64,000 nt of DNA from Gnetum montanum. Lineage: Eukaryota; Streptophyta; Gnetopsida; Gnetales; Gnetaceae. The notes beneath the pieces are model-generated. The model saw only the letters and a list, made by a program, of their open reading frames with translations, had not been told where the DNA came from and ran no database searches. The stretch's first letter is position 1; the number at the start of each line of letters is the position of its first letter. Positions 42,236-53,520 of this stretch are shown piece after piece. Made by a program: the position numbers and the translations under genes. The stretch is from NCBI GenBank assembly GCA_015680685.1, contig MNCI01003787.1, positions 162,115 through 226,114 of the forward strand, written 5' to 3'.

Positions 42236-43106
42236 TGATGAGTCATTGTTGGTTGGCTACATCGACGAAGCCTCATCGACGCATCTTGCCCTACATTGAA
42301 AAGGACCCATTGACATAGTGTTTGTGTGTTGCCTATGAATACGCATCTACCAACCACATTTATGACAATCTAGATTTCAGTAGCAGAAAATATCTTGCAG
42401 TTTCTCCATTTGAAAGTTAGAATTTTTTTTGAGTGCTCGCAGCAAGATTCATTGAATGTATAGATCTTTATTCAAGCGTTGTTGTACCTAAGCACTACAA
42501 TGTGTGTGGCAATAAAGATGAGCTTTTTTATAAACCTTGTAGTACTTTGGATAGATTAGCTATTTTATTTATGCATTCAATGTTTTCAATTATTTGTTAA
42601 TTGTTCTTAATTATTTTACAAATATTTTCTAGCAATTAAGTTAATGAGGTTAATAAGCTAGATAGATTAAATACATAAGTACAATTTCTTCGAACGTAAC
42701 ACATATTTGCTTGGTACACCTAGTAGCATAGCATTTGGTTGCCTAGTAGTGGATATGTGGGTTCAAGACATGTACAAAAAGTGGGAATGAATACTTATGT
42801 TAGGATTAGTTAAATGATTAGTTAGTTATTTAATTCAAATTAGTTAATCAAATCCCTTTTTATCTACATTTCATGCACTTGACTATAAAACATAGAAATG
42901 ATATAAATTGAATGCCTCAGTTACACTTAATCATACCAATGGACATCACAAGTGTAATTGGGAAGACAACAATTGACCTTAAGGCTAAATACACTTCCTA
43001 AAGGGCTAGTGCACTAGAAATGACAAAGTCCACAAAATTCAACCAAATCGTGTGTGAGCTCTTATGATTCGTATGGTTAGGCGTAAGGGTACCTTGCCTC
43101 TCATCA
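42236..43106 (+). repeat. 3' LTR of B
   Basis: 871 bp, TGATGAGTCATTG to CTCTCATCA, same family as 36871-37768. The U3 has GCCTCATCGACGCATC units. The TATA box has decayed to TATGAATA (42334-42341). GACAG follows. Confidence 0.85.
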
Positions 43107-44390
43107 GACAGGCTATAAGATGGTATAGGAAGTGTTTATTGAGTCTTAATTATATTGGAAGGCACAAGATGATGTGGAGTCACTTGTTAAGTATGAGATA
43201 CAATAATTATACAAGTGGATCCTCCCCAAAGCAGGCTCCAACCCTTAGTGCCCTTGTATAACCATGCTTAAAAGTGTCCATAGGCACTCAAGAAGTTAAA
43301 TGTAAGACATACCTATCTAGCAAAACACACATGTTAATATTGCTAGATTGGAAAAATAACACTATATTATACGAAACCATAAAGTTATGATTAAATATAC
43401 AATGAGGTAAAATGAAATGTAGAAGGGATTATTGAAACTGAGACATGAGTTATCTTACCATAGGCATAATGAATCCCTGTGTGTGGGGCATGGTTAAGGC
43501 AATCACTAGCCTTTCCACCCAAGATTCAAACCAAGTCCAAATCACTTTCCAATGACATCACATTGTTTCATCCCCACAACTCACAACCATAAAACTACCA
43601 CTATTGCAAGGAGTATTACCACTTGGCAATGTTGTTTAAGGAAGGAGTTTATTAGTAGCACACTTTTTTATTTTTTACATTTTTGAGAAGCTACCTACCT
43701 TCAGGCATGGGTAACATGTCTTTCCAGTAGGGCCCCCATAAATTTTATTTTGTGCTTTTATTTTATTTTTACTATGTTGACCTTACTAGAGGACTACCTT
43801 CAGGCATGGGTAACATGTCTTTCTAGTGACATGGCAAGGTAGCACTTATTATGCTCTTACTTCCATTTTTTGTTTGAAATCAAGAGAATAATACATCCTT
43901 AACACCCTTGTCATTCCCACTTGGTTCTTCACTCTTCTATCCAAGCATAATGATCACAGGTTTATTCTTATTTATATTGTGACAAGAATATCATTATGGC
44001 CATGGTAATAACCTCTTATTATTGGACTGGGTGGATGAATGACATGGTCTCACTATGTAGGTAATCAATCCTTTATGATTTGATAATATAGGGAAATCTT
44101 CACCTTATTGGAACTACATCTTGCATTATTCCATGCACTGTATTGTAAAAATCAACAAAAATAGATACAAAATAGATACTGAAAATATAGAAGAATATAA
44201 AAATGGAGAAAGAATTTGAAAAATATTAAAGAATAGCAAACGATTGAGAAATGAAAAATTTTAAAAGAATGAAAAGATATCAAAGAATATGAAAAATTGG
44301 TAAGAGATTTGAAAAGTATAAAAAAAATTATAAACCAAAAATAATTGTAAAACAAAAAGTTGAAAAGCACTTATTAATTCCTAGATCAAG
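43107..44390 (-). other. Pol-to-third-ORF spacer of E/H
   Basis: There are no coding relics. 43205-43290 matches D 50370-50450 (TACAAGTGGATCCTCCCC and its counterpart). The conserved block CTACCTTCAGGCATGGGTAA is present twice, at 43695 and 43794, about 99 bp apart. 44140-44390 is the A-rich part equivalent to 51370-51600. Confidence 0.6.
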
Positions 44391-44790
44391 ATAGGGTTTC
44401 TTCCCCACACATGCACCCATGGGCAAGTGTTTGGAAAATGGACCTGAGATCCCCTAGATCATACACTCTAGGTTTCTTATTTATCATCCTTAGTGATATA
44501 GTTTTTCAGTTATTATCCCATGTAATCTTGATGGTAATTGAATTTTTCTTGTTTGAGGATACATATCCTATTGGAATAAATGATCTTTCTATTTTAGAGA
44601 GTACAACTATACTTTCTTTTTTATTCTTAAATTCAAATTTTAAGTCCTCATTTCCACTATTCATTGGTGTATGATTATGGTTTAGGATTTTCTTATGTGA
44701 GTTCTCAATTTGGGTTATTTTCTTAGGATAGGAGGTAATAAGTGAGTCAAATAATTCCATGCATGTTTTTGGTAATTTTAGGTTCTTAGT
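44391..44790 (-). other. Unrecognised part of E/H with an 84-codon frame
   Basis: It lies between the A-rich spacer and the protease where RT-RNase H-integrase should be. The minus-strand frame 44760-44506 (MELFDSLITSYPKKITQIEN at the start) is Lys/Ile-rich and matches no pol segment of the other copies. It may be the diverged end of the protease region or foreign sequence. Confidence 0.35.
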
Positions 44791-44799
44791 TTCTTGCCA

Positions 44800-45588
44800 C
44801 CATGTGTCTTTTGGTTTGGTGATGCATGTTTCTTTTGTTCACACACTTGTTTTTCGCATCTATTATGGACTAGTATAAGGACCATGTCGATATTTTGAAG
44901 TTTCAGTCCACGACTACACGCTTCATTATCATTAGTAACGCATGGAATTATTTGCATATGTATGGCTCCTTACACATATTCTTTGGAGATTTCCAAAAAT
45001 AAATCTTTCATTCCTAACCTAGCATCTATTGTGCTAAGCCATGCTCTTTCCATAATGATAGAAAATTCCTTGTTATCATTCTTCACATTGATCACTAAGA
45101 AATTTACTAGATAAGATCATCCATTGATGGTGATCATCAAATATTCTATCTTTCCTAAAGGAATGGTGATAGATTGATCTGCTAGCTCTAACCTTATGTT
45201 ACACTTCTTTAAGGGTTGTAGGTTCCATGCTTTGTATGTTTATTGAGATATCAAATTTACTCCAAAACCTAAAACTATTAAAGCCTTGCATGGTGAATTT
45301 TCAACTACTTGTAAATAAATTAGAGGAATTCCTAGATCAATTCTTTTCTTAGGAAGTGTCCCTAACTTTATTCAATCTAATAGTATATCCATTAGCATGA
45401 AAGTTGTAAGTTTCTAATTTGGTTGTTGCAAAACAATAGTGTTCATAGATGGATTTTTCATGTAAGGACCATGATCTAGTGAAGTCCTAACTCTACCAAC
45501 TCTTTCTAGACTTGTTCTGAATAAAGGATGTTTCTTAGATTTGCCTTTAGTATTGCAGGTATGATCCTCCATATGTATATTTACTACC
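44800..45588 (-). pseudogene. Protease and gag-end relic, element E/H
   Basis: On the minus strand ACKALIVLGFGVNLISQ (about 45285-45235) is the protease active-site region with the D-S-G replaced by V-L-G, so it is catalytically dead. ITIPLGKIEYLMITI and EFSIIMERAWLSTIDARLGM follow (about 45180-45015). To the right, 45588-45400 has the gag-protease linker (LFRTSLERVGRVRTSLDHGP), similar to the linker of G. Element D interrupts it at 45589. Confidence 0.7.
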
Positions 45589-46473
45589 TGATGAGTGGTG
45601 AAGGTACCCCTACGTCCAACCATATGAATCATGAAGCATTCATGCACGATCTGGTTGAATTCCATGGACTCTATAGTTTTTCAATGCACTAGTTCTCTAG
45701 GAATTAAACTAGGTGTTGAGAACATTCATTGTCTTCCCAACTACACTTGTGAAGCTCCAGGATATGGTTTAAGTGTCACTGAGGCACATGATTTTTATCA
45801 TTTTATATATTATGATTTTGGTACCTGAAATAAATAGGATAAAGAATAAATTAATTTAATGTTTACTTTAATCTAATTGGCTAACTATTGTTTAATTAGT
45901 CCTAACATAAGTATCTGATCCCACTTGCTGTACACATCCTAAACACATATAACATTACTAGGTTACCAAGCATTAAGCACTGCTAGGATTACCAAACATC
46001 ATACACATGCTTCAAGAGACCATACTTATGTGTTTACTTAATCGCTATTTAGCTTATCTCACTTAATTACTTAATGAGCTTAATCATTGAGGAACATTGA
46101 ATAAATAATTGAAAACATTAAATGCATAAATAAAAGATTTAAGCTATCCAAAATACTGCAAGGTTTCTTAAGAAGATTGTCTTTATTGCCATACACATTA
46201 TCATGCTTAGGTACAATAGTGCATGAATAAAGATCTATACACTCAATGACTCTTACTACAGGCACTTGAGAAAATATTCAAACTTTCAAATGGAAAAATC
46301 ACAAGAGCTTCACTATAACTATGACAAGATGATGCCTAAACATGGTGGGTTAGCACACAATTATAGGCAAGAATAGACCCTACATTGATAGGGCCACGCC
46401 AATGCATCAAATGATGCATTGACGAGGCCTAATCAACAAGGCCTTATTAATGTAACCAATTTGCAACTCATCA
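45589..46473 (-). repeat. 3' LTR of element D
   Basis: 885 bp, TGATGAGTTGC (minus strand from 46473) to CACTCATCA at 45589. U3 repeats of AGGCCTTGTTGAT and AGGCCTCGTCAATG lie at about 46450-46370. The TATA region is TATAATTG (46368-46361). The tail has the common TATGGTTGGACGTAGGGGTA block. Confidence 0.8.
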
Positions 46474-46487
46474 TACCCTCACAACTA
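46474..46487 (-). other. 3' polypurine tract, element D
   Basis: On the minus strand TAGTTGTGAGGGTA abuts the LTR. It is a decayed form of the AGTCATGGGGGTA in E. Confidence 0.6.
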
Positions 46488-46694
46488 AATGAAAACTCAT
46501 CCTCTAGTTCTTTACAAAATTAGGTAGGTATGGGTTTATTGAATAGCATGACTCAACAAAACTACATGACAAAATTGAGTGCGCAAGTGTACATATCAAC
46601 AAAATTACCTATTTTGGTGTTCACGACACAAAATTAAATACTAAACAAAAATTCAACAACATGTCCTCTAATGGCATGAGGAAAATTGAAAAGA

Positions 46695-49560
46695 TCACAT
46701 GGTCCCAAGCGGTGGAGGCTCCTGAGGCTATGATGGACCTTCTCCAAATTTAGGCATGTGTGGTGGTTAAGGCTATTGTGGCTATCTAACTGTTCCAACA
46801 ACTTTTGGTGCAAAAGGAAAGCATCCAATAATGCTTTCATTTTTTCCTCCTTACTCTTTGGATTGTGCATGGTCCACATAGCTTCACCAATGTGGGCTAG
46901 AATGGGCACATCCTAAGGATAAGGAATTGCTAAGAATAGATCCTTAGCATTGACAAACCAGGTAGCAAATTCTTTGTGTTCGATATCAAATGCCTCGATT
47001 ACATTCAACAGCTTCTAGTAGTCATTCATTCTCTTGGTTAGGTTCTTGGCAGTTGATAATTCATTAGTAAATCATGCCTTGAGAACTTCGAGTTTAGCAT
47101 TTTCCATCTCAAGTTTTTTCTTGGAGTCCTTGTGGTGCTTGAACTCAATCTTGTATAGCAAGTACAAGCTGGCCACCTATTTTTCAATTTTTGACCATAG
47201 CCATCCAGCAATCAAATTTTGTCAGATTTGCATATCATAGATAGGCTAGTTCCATATATTCTATTATTTTCTCAATTCACAACTCCTTCATGTGGATCTT
47301 CACTTTGATATAGGCATCTATCCCATCAATGATAGGCTACCATGCTTCTCTTCCTTACTAGAGTTGCTAGAGGGCCTCATTTACTTTTGCCTTAGCCACT
47401 TGGATATGCTTCTCATTCATCTCTTTTTTTAGTCCAACCTAAGCTTTGTAGTGATTTTTAACTCTCTCAAATTTAAGAGCCTCATTCTTCTAGGTAGCAA
47501 TTTCAATGATAGATTTCTGGCATAAGGCACAGACTTCCTCTATAGACAGATTAAGATTTTCTGTTATCAATTTTCTCAATTCTATGTTTTCTCTAGTTAG
47601 GTGCTCCTACTATAAATGGATGAATTCTTGCATTTGTTCTTTTTTTTTTTGCACCAATATTTTGCAAGTGATGGTTTTCTACGATCAGTGTTTCATTTTC
47701 CTTGCACATCTGAACCAGTCCTTTTGAATTGCATAGGTCTTTGCTTCAACTATGGACTAGTTAAAGATAGACATCACCATCCCCTCCTTAACTTGTTTTA
47801 ATCATTCTTGAAGTTGGTGAAAAGCTTCATCTCTAGTTATTGTAGGGTTGAGAAGTGTAAGGTCAGCAAAGTGGACATGTAATTCAGCAACCTCCACAGC
47901 CAAGCGTTGGTTTTGTGCTTGAGTCATTTCAAGTTAGCCTTCCAGGATGATATATTTCCCCTTTGCCTTAAGCAGCTCTGACTAGGTTAGAGTAATGTTG
48001 TCCAAAAAATCAAAGATGTCTGAAATTAGTTGCCTAATCCCCACTAGTCAATCCAAAAACTCTTCATGTTGCGCTATACTCGATCTTTCGTTGATAGTCC
48101 TTCTGGATGTCTTCACATCTCAAAATATAGATACATCTAGTACAAATTCCATAGATGCATTAAGTGCTTCCACAATTTGGTCAGCAATCACTTTTGTAGT
48201 TATCTCCAACCCTTGATGCTACTTCACTAGTATAGTTTCCCCCTTGCCCTTCTCCAAGTGCATCGAAAAGAAGGTAGCATTCCCAAAGATTTTTGGGAAT
48301 AGATGATGTTGAGATAGAGACATCGTCACCTCTTAGGCATTGGGATTCGATCTCGTGGGTAGCTACATTCATTGGGTTGAGAATATTGGTCCACCTCCCT
48401 CCATCTAACTAATTATTTGAGCCGCTCCATTAAGGTGACTTATTGCAAGTTGATATATAGATGGATCCCCACCACTTGTTCTTACTCACTACTCCTTCTT
48501 ACACAAGAGCTGTTCTTAGATTTTGCATAAGTCCTCAATGGCTGCATGGGCTTCCAACATTATTTCTTAAGTAGGTGGTGGAGGTGGCAGTTGTTGCTCC
48601 TCTTCTTTAGATATTATAGGAATCTTTTCCTTCATCATTTTTGACCAAGAGGTAAGGGGAGTATGCCTAATCATTTCATTTGCATAGCAGACTATCCTTG
48701 CCCTTTTGCAAAGTTTTCCAATAAGGCATGGGAAGGGTAGGGTTTTCATTCCACATTCATTCTCTTTAAGATGCTTTTATATCTCTAGATAGATTAATTA
48801 TGGAAGGTTTACTAGAAATTTCTTACTTAGAGTGGTGCATGTTTGGGCAGAGAAGGTAGTCACCTTACTACCTCACCATCGGATTGAGGTGATAGGCTGC
48901 TATCTTGAAGTATACATGCTTCGTTGATGTGAGTGCACCAAACTCCTTGCGATCAACCCTAGAACATAGCTAGGTTCACTCCTTTTTGGCCTCTAAATCA
49001 ACTTGCATAAATAGCTCTACTAGTTGTGTTCCAAAATTAGATGACCTAAGAGCCTACGTGATGGCTTTAGCTGAGTAGGACACTTGAATGTCCTTAATTT
49101 TCATAGTGGAACATGCTTGTCTATTATTTTAGAAGAGGTACATCTCTCCCATGTATGACTTCCCACTAGAAGTGATGATTGGCCACATGGGAAAAGTTTG
49201 CAATTGAGTCTTTACCTCTATTGGAGCATGCTCTAAGAATGGCCCAAAGTTTCATTCCTAAAGAACTAAGCATTGGACATCACAAGGCCTGATTATGCTC
49301 AGGCAAGCTTGTGTTAGTGTGACTTGAAGTCTTAGTATGAGCCATGGTGCCTCCCCTCATTGAAATTGTACTATTGTAACCTCTTGCGCAGGAATTTGTC
49401 GAACAAATTCCACTTTGGGCTCCTCCTATAGAGGTCCCATTACATTGGTTTCTTCTACCTATTCTTCAGATTGTTCTTGTTGGACCCTTCTAGTTTTGGG
49501 TAATTTCTTCCTTAGTTGAGATGGTCCTCCTTTTTGTGATCATTTTAGTCTTGGTGCCAT
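46695..49560 (-). pseudogene. Third ORF relic, element D
   Basis: The ATG at 49560 (minus), starting MAPRLK, is directly preceded by AATTAGAG, the acceptor end of the candidate intron. A basic N-terminus follows (KLPKTRRVQQEQ). The core begins near 48980 with KEFGALTSTKHVYFKIAAYH and continues with FPCLIGKLCKRARIVCYANE (about 48740-48680) and a Pro-rich piece (48600-48567). A long coiled-coil zone covers about 48300-47050. The C-terminal motif HIGEAMWTMHNPKSKEEKM lies at 46895-46838, and the end is TGA at 46697-46695. It is collinear with A and B. Function unknown, dead copy. Confidence 0.65.
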
Positions 49561-49878
49561 CTCTAATTACAACATGAACACAAGTTAGCAATTATTGTGT
49601 AATGTGAAACAATTGGGATACCTTATCCCGTTAGGAAGGTTACACCTAACTAAGTTGTAATTATGGTTGATTTGATCAATTTTAATCATTAGTTTAATTG
49701 TATCTTAATGTTAATAAGTGATTATAGTCATACTAGGGGGTGTTGGAAGGGTCAAACTCTCAAAATTTATGATTTAATATCATTGTATTCATTAATCCTT
49801 TGGAGGAGTCAAAAAAATTTTGAAAAAATTCTCATCAAAAACCTTAAGGTTTGTGGCCCCCACAACTAAGAGCTTATC
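49561..49878 (-). other. Candidate leader intron of the third ORF, element D
   Basis: It is collinear with the candidate intron of A. Shared landmarks are the donor region TAAGCTCTT (donor G mutated: GATAAGC instead of GGTAAGC), CCTTCCAACA in the middle and an AG next to the ATG. Size 318 bp against 301 in A. Confidence 0.45.
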
Positions 49879-50022
49879 TCTGATAGTTGTAGGATTGAAA
49901 AACAAAGTGATTGGATAAATGGTTAGGAAGTTATGGGCTCTGGAATGTTGGGGGCTCTAAAAAATCACAAAACTCCTCTCTTGTTGTGAAGAAAATGATA
50001 AAAATTTCAAAGTGCTCGACTG

Positions 50023-50100
50023 TATTTATAGACTTTTTGTCTTGCGTTGATGGGGCCTAGTTGACAAGGCCTAGTTGACTAGGCCTAGTTGACATAGCTA
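50023..50100 (-). promoter_or_regulatory. Internal promoter-like block before third ORF, element D
   Basis: Three perfect tandem 12-mers GGCCTAGTTGAC (plus strand 50054, 50068, 50082; period 14) are followed, in the minus-strand direction, by TATAAATA at 50030-50023. The AGGCCTNGTYRA motif is that of the U3 of this element. The third ORF begins about 460 bp downstream after the candidate intron. Confidence 0.55.
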
Positions 50101-51620
50101 TTGACCACTGTTGGCTTTGGGAAACTTTGAAAATATAAGGAATTTTTAAGTGAAATGGAAGTCAAATGGAATTCCAAAAAGCCACAAACATTATGAAAAG
50201 AGTAGAGGAGGGTGTTGAAGTTTGAAAAACTCAAAAAATTGAGAAAATGATTGGAGAATGAAGTTTATGAAAGTTTAAGGAGCACACAGCTAGATGCACA
50301 ATGGGGCATGTGAAGAATATGATTGTAGCAATGTTTAAGATAAGGGACTTAACTATTCAAACCAAGATATATGCAAGTGGGTCCTTCCCATAGTAGACAC
50401 ATGTCCATTTTACCCTTGCATAACCTTAACTAAGGAATCTATGGGCCCCATAGTCAATTAATGGTTATGAAAAGTTAAGGATTAACCAGGAAGAGTCTAT
50501 CCAAAAATTCCAATACATTAGACTAAGACATTGAGCATAACATAGAAATCGGTAGTGAGGTGAGTTATAGCAACATAGATGGATGATCGAGAAGATGGAA
50601 TGGAATCCTGAATTGAGATCATAAGAAGTCCCTTATGGAGTTTCCGTTTATAATGAATTGAGAAGATCCATCCTTAGTTTAGATCAAAATCAACTACTTT
50701 TAGTGACTTCACATTGTCACTCCAAGACCAATCCACCTCTTCAAGACACAAGAGTTCTACCACAAAATAACCACCATTTCATAAAGAGAAGAAAAGAGAA
50801 GCAAGAAGTGAGAGAGGGCCTTAATTAGAGGGGACCTTCAGACATGGGTAACATGTCTTTACAGTCCCATAACCAGTGCTTGTAGCTTGTTTATTTGTCT
50901 AAGGAATGTGCTTTGAATTTCCATCATGTCTTTTTATATATATTTTTTGTTTTGAAATGGAAACCACACCATGTAATGACTTTATTTAACTTCTTGTTAT
51001 TCATCGACTCAAAATGGTAAGAAGTCAATGAAAACACTTAAGCACCCAAGTAAGTAGAAGTGTACAAAGAGTATTGATTCCCCTTGAAGTTACACCCTAT
51101 GCACACCTTTGAATCCTTTCCAATTCCAAAAACTACCAAGGTCACTAATTAATTAAAAGTTGATTAAATGAAAGGGACCTCAAACTTCCAAAACAAGGAA
51201 AACCATAGAGTTTATGAATGGGTGGATGATGTGCACCCACTGCCTAATTCCATGAAAAATAAACCATGTCTAAGTCATTGGACATTAACATTCAAAAATA
51301 GAAACCAAATATTAGCAATCAAAATAGTAAGCACAAACCACCATTAGTAAACAACAACATTGGCACTGTGTCCAATAGTAATAAAGCACTTTTATTAGCA
51401 AAAATAATGAAAATTCACACAATAATAAACTAAAATATATAAGAAAGTATAAAATATTGAAGAAATATAAAGCATACTAACGATGTTATAAAACAAAAAA
51501 TTGAGAAAAATTAATAGAATGAAAAACCAAAAAGACATAAAAATCAATAAAGTGAAACAAAAATGTGTTAAAAAAAGGTGAAAAACTGAGGAGCCACGTG
51601 TGTGGTTAGCATGAATGGCC
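50101..51620 (-). other. Pol-to-third-ORF spacer, element D
   Basis: There are no coding relics. It contains the conserved block 50788-50865, homologous to A 18061-18132, and an A-rich (T-rich on the sense strand) part at 51370-51590. Confidence 0.6.
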
Positions 51621-51634
51621 ATCTTTCCCATGAC
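51607..51634 (-). other. Central polypurine-tract-like block, element D
   Basis: On the minus strand GTCATGGGAAAGATGGCC, then ATTCATGCTAACC, equivalent to A 17272-17300 and B 38247-38275. Confidence 0.45.
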
Positions 51635-51689
51635 TGAGTTAAAAGGAGGAGACATGAAATATAGAGTGTGGTTTTCCATCTGATGAGGT

Positions 51690-52900
51690 AGTATTTGTAC
51701 TAGCTTGTCTTAGCTCTAGGAAAGGTTTCACTTGTTAGATGTTGACCAACTACTTTCTGTGTGGGTTCTCAGGTTTATAGATTAACATGGTTCCAAGGGA
51801 AAGGTTTCATAAATTATATAAGGTCCCTTCCACAACATTTGAAACTTTATTTTTTGGGGTACATGTGTGGGGTTCTAGTAGAAAACCTTATCTCAAGGTT
51901 GAAATTTTACTTTCTGGATTCTAAGGTCATGGCACTTCTTGTTATATGCCTTGTGCACTTCATTCAAAGATAGGGCCACCAATTAATTTTCATCTAGCAC
52001 ATTCAGGTTGATCAATCTTTCTCTTTGTGTTAGGCTCAAGTCAAGGTTCAAGTCACAGGCTGATGAAAGTGTATAAAGCTCGGATTGGACTAGAAGTATT
52101 GGAAGTTTTTTGTACACCAACTCATAGGGAGAGTAGCCTATGGGGATTTTCCACATGGAGTGGTAGGCCAAGAGGACATCCTTAAGTTTTGTGCTCTAGT
52201 CTCTCACATATTTTCTTATAGTCCTTATTAGGATTTTAATGATCTCCCTATTAGTGACTTCTGCTTAACCATTAGCTTGGGGGTGATAGGGTGTTGTTAA
52301 TTTATGTTCAACCCCTAAGCATTGCATCAACTTCCAAAAGGTGGCACCTGTAAAACGGGTTCCATTGTCAAAAATTAGTGCATGTGGCATACCAAACCTA
52401 TTTAGAATATGTTGTTGTACAAATCAAGTAGTAATGGATGATGTACATTTAGAGATAGCTATTGCTTTTGCCTATTTGGTGTAGTAGTCGATTGCTATGA
52501 TGATGTATCCCTTTTCTTTGAACATGGGTGTGATGGAACCCATGAATTCTATGCCCCATATGTCAAAGGGCTCTAGTGGTTGAATCCACTATTGAGGACC
52601 CTCCATTCAAGTGCTCATCCCACCATTTTGTTGATAGCGTTCATAGGATTGAAAAAACTGGTGGGTATCCCTAAAGATTGTAGGCCAATGGTATCTTTTC
52701 ATTAGGATTTTTATGGCTATGCATCTCCCAACATAGTGGCCTTTGCAAGGGCCTTCATGATCATCTTGAAGAATTCGCAATTGGTCTATGTTAGGGACAT
52801 ACCAACGAATTAGGCCATCAGCGCACACCTTGTAAAGGTGTCCATTGATTTTTATGAAGCACTTAACCTAGTGAAGAAACTATTATTTCCTCCTAAAGTC
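51690..52900 (-). pseudogene. Integrase relic, element D
   Basis: An open frame 52828-52607 begins MCADGLIRWYVPNIDQLRIL and includes GHYVGRCIAIKILMKRYHW. The zinc ligands have changed (SYERYQQNGG in place of a Cys-x-x-Cys). The core has FDIWGIEFMG (Asp to Glu), LIFDNGTRF and AEVTNREI (Glu kept). The C-terminus (52171-51983 and further to 51700) with YSPYELVYKKLPILLVQSEL and QKIKFQMLWKGPYII is the most complete in the window. Stops and the altered zinc site make it inactive. Confidence 0.8.
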
Positions 52901-53520
52901 AAAATCTTGTGGCATCTTTTGAGTGAAAAGGTAAGTGATGATGGCATTGTACCATTTTGATTCGGTGGGCACTTAGTTATTTATCACTCTTGTAAAGAGG
53001 AGTTCATCCAAAAATTGATTAGCGAGTGGACTCTCCTCCTCTTTGTTATTTCATATTAACCAAGAAAGATGGTTAGCAACCACATTCTTATATCCTTTTC
53101 GATATACCATTGTGAGATCAAATTGCTACAAGATCATAAGCCACCATATGATACTAAGGCTCACTGTTGGCTTGTTCATTAGGAACTCAATGGCACTATG
53201 ATTTGTGTGCACAAATACTTTATGCCCAAGCACATAGTGCCTAAAATTCTTGAGAGCATACATCACTGCCCTTAGTTCTTTCTCAATTGTGGTGTAATTC
53301 AATTGTGCACCCATAATGCTTTGGCTCATGTAGTGGATGTAGTATGGATGTTTCTTATTGTCCAATATGCATATATCATTATGTGAAATGATCTAAACTA
53401 GTCTGTTACCCATATAATTAGAGCTTCTACAAGTTTTTCCTTTAGTTATTGGAATGCATGTTCACATTCCTTGCTTTAGATGAATGGAACATTTTTCTTT
53501 GTAAGCTCGACCAATGGCTT
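52901..53520 (-). pseudogene. RNase H relic, element D
   Basis: The frame 53365-53126 reads YYIHYMSQSIMGAQLNYTTI, then ALKNFRHYVLGHKVFVHT and NHSAIEFLMNK, the same block as in A, F and G. The upstream part with FTKKNVPFI-like sequence is around 53500. Single stops and a frameshift separate the parts. Confidence 0.75.

Larger units (their letters stand above)
30551..43106 (+). mobile_element. Three-LTR Athila-like composite F/B
   Basis: The order is LTR tail (to 30948), F interior (gag-pol, no third ORF), complete LTR (36871-37768), B interior (pol scraps plus third ORF), complete LTR (42236-43106). The three LTRs are one family. Such structures arise by recombination between LTRs of neighbouring elements. 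Here the two interiors have complementary deletions. GACAG follows the last LTR, but its partner on the left is lost because the first LTR is truncated. Confidence 0.75.
43107..45588 (-). mobile_element. Element E/H, upstream portion (spacer and protease)
   Basis: Right after B the antisense strand again shows Athila-like sequence. The spacer matches D at 50200-50870 and A at 17500-18600, and further right there is a protease relic. The polarity and order continue E (26455-30550) as if F/B had been pasted in between. RT, RNase H and integrase are missing: the protease (from about 44800) is separated from the A-rich spacer (to about 44390) by only 400 bp. The piece ends at 45588 where the LTR of D begins; CTACC may be the target site. 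Confidence 0.6.

Noticed and set aside
44152-44370. Phe/Tyr-rich antisense frame (72 codons)
   Set aside because: It lies in the A/T-homopolymer-like spacer present in several elements. The equivalent frames at 51395-51679 and 63425-63552 differ completely.
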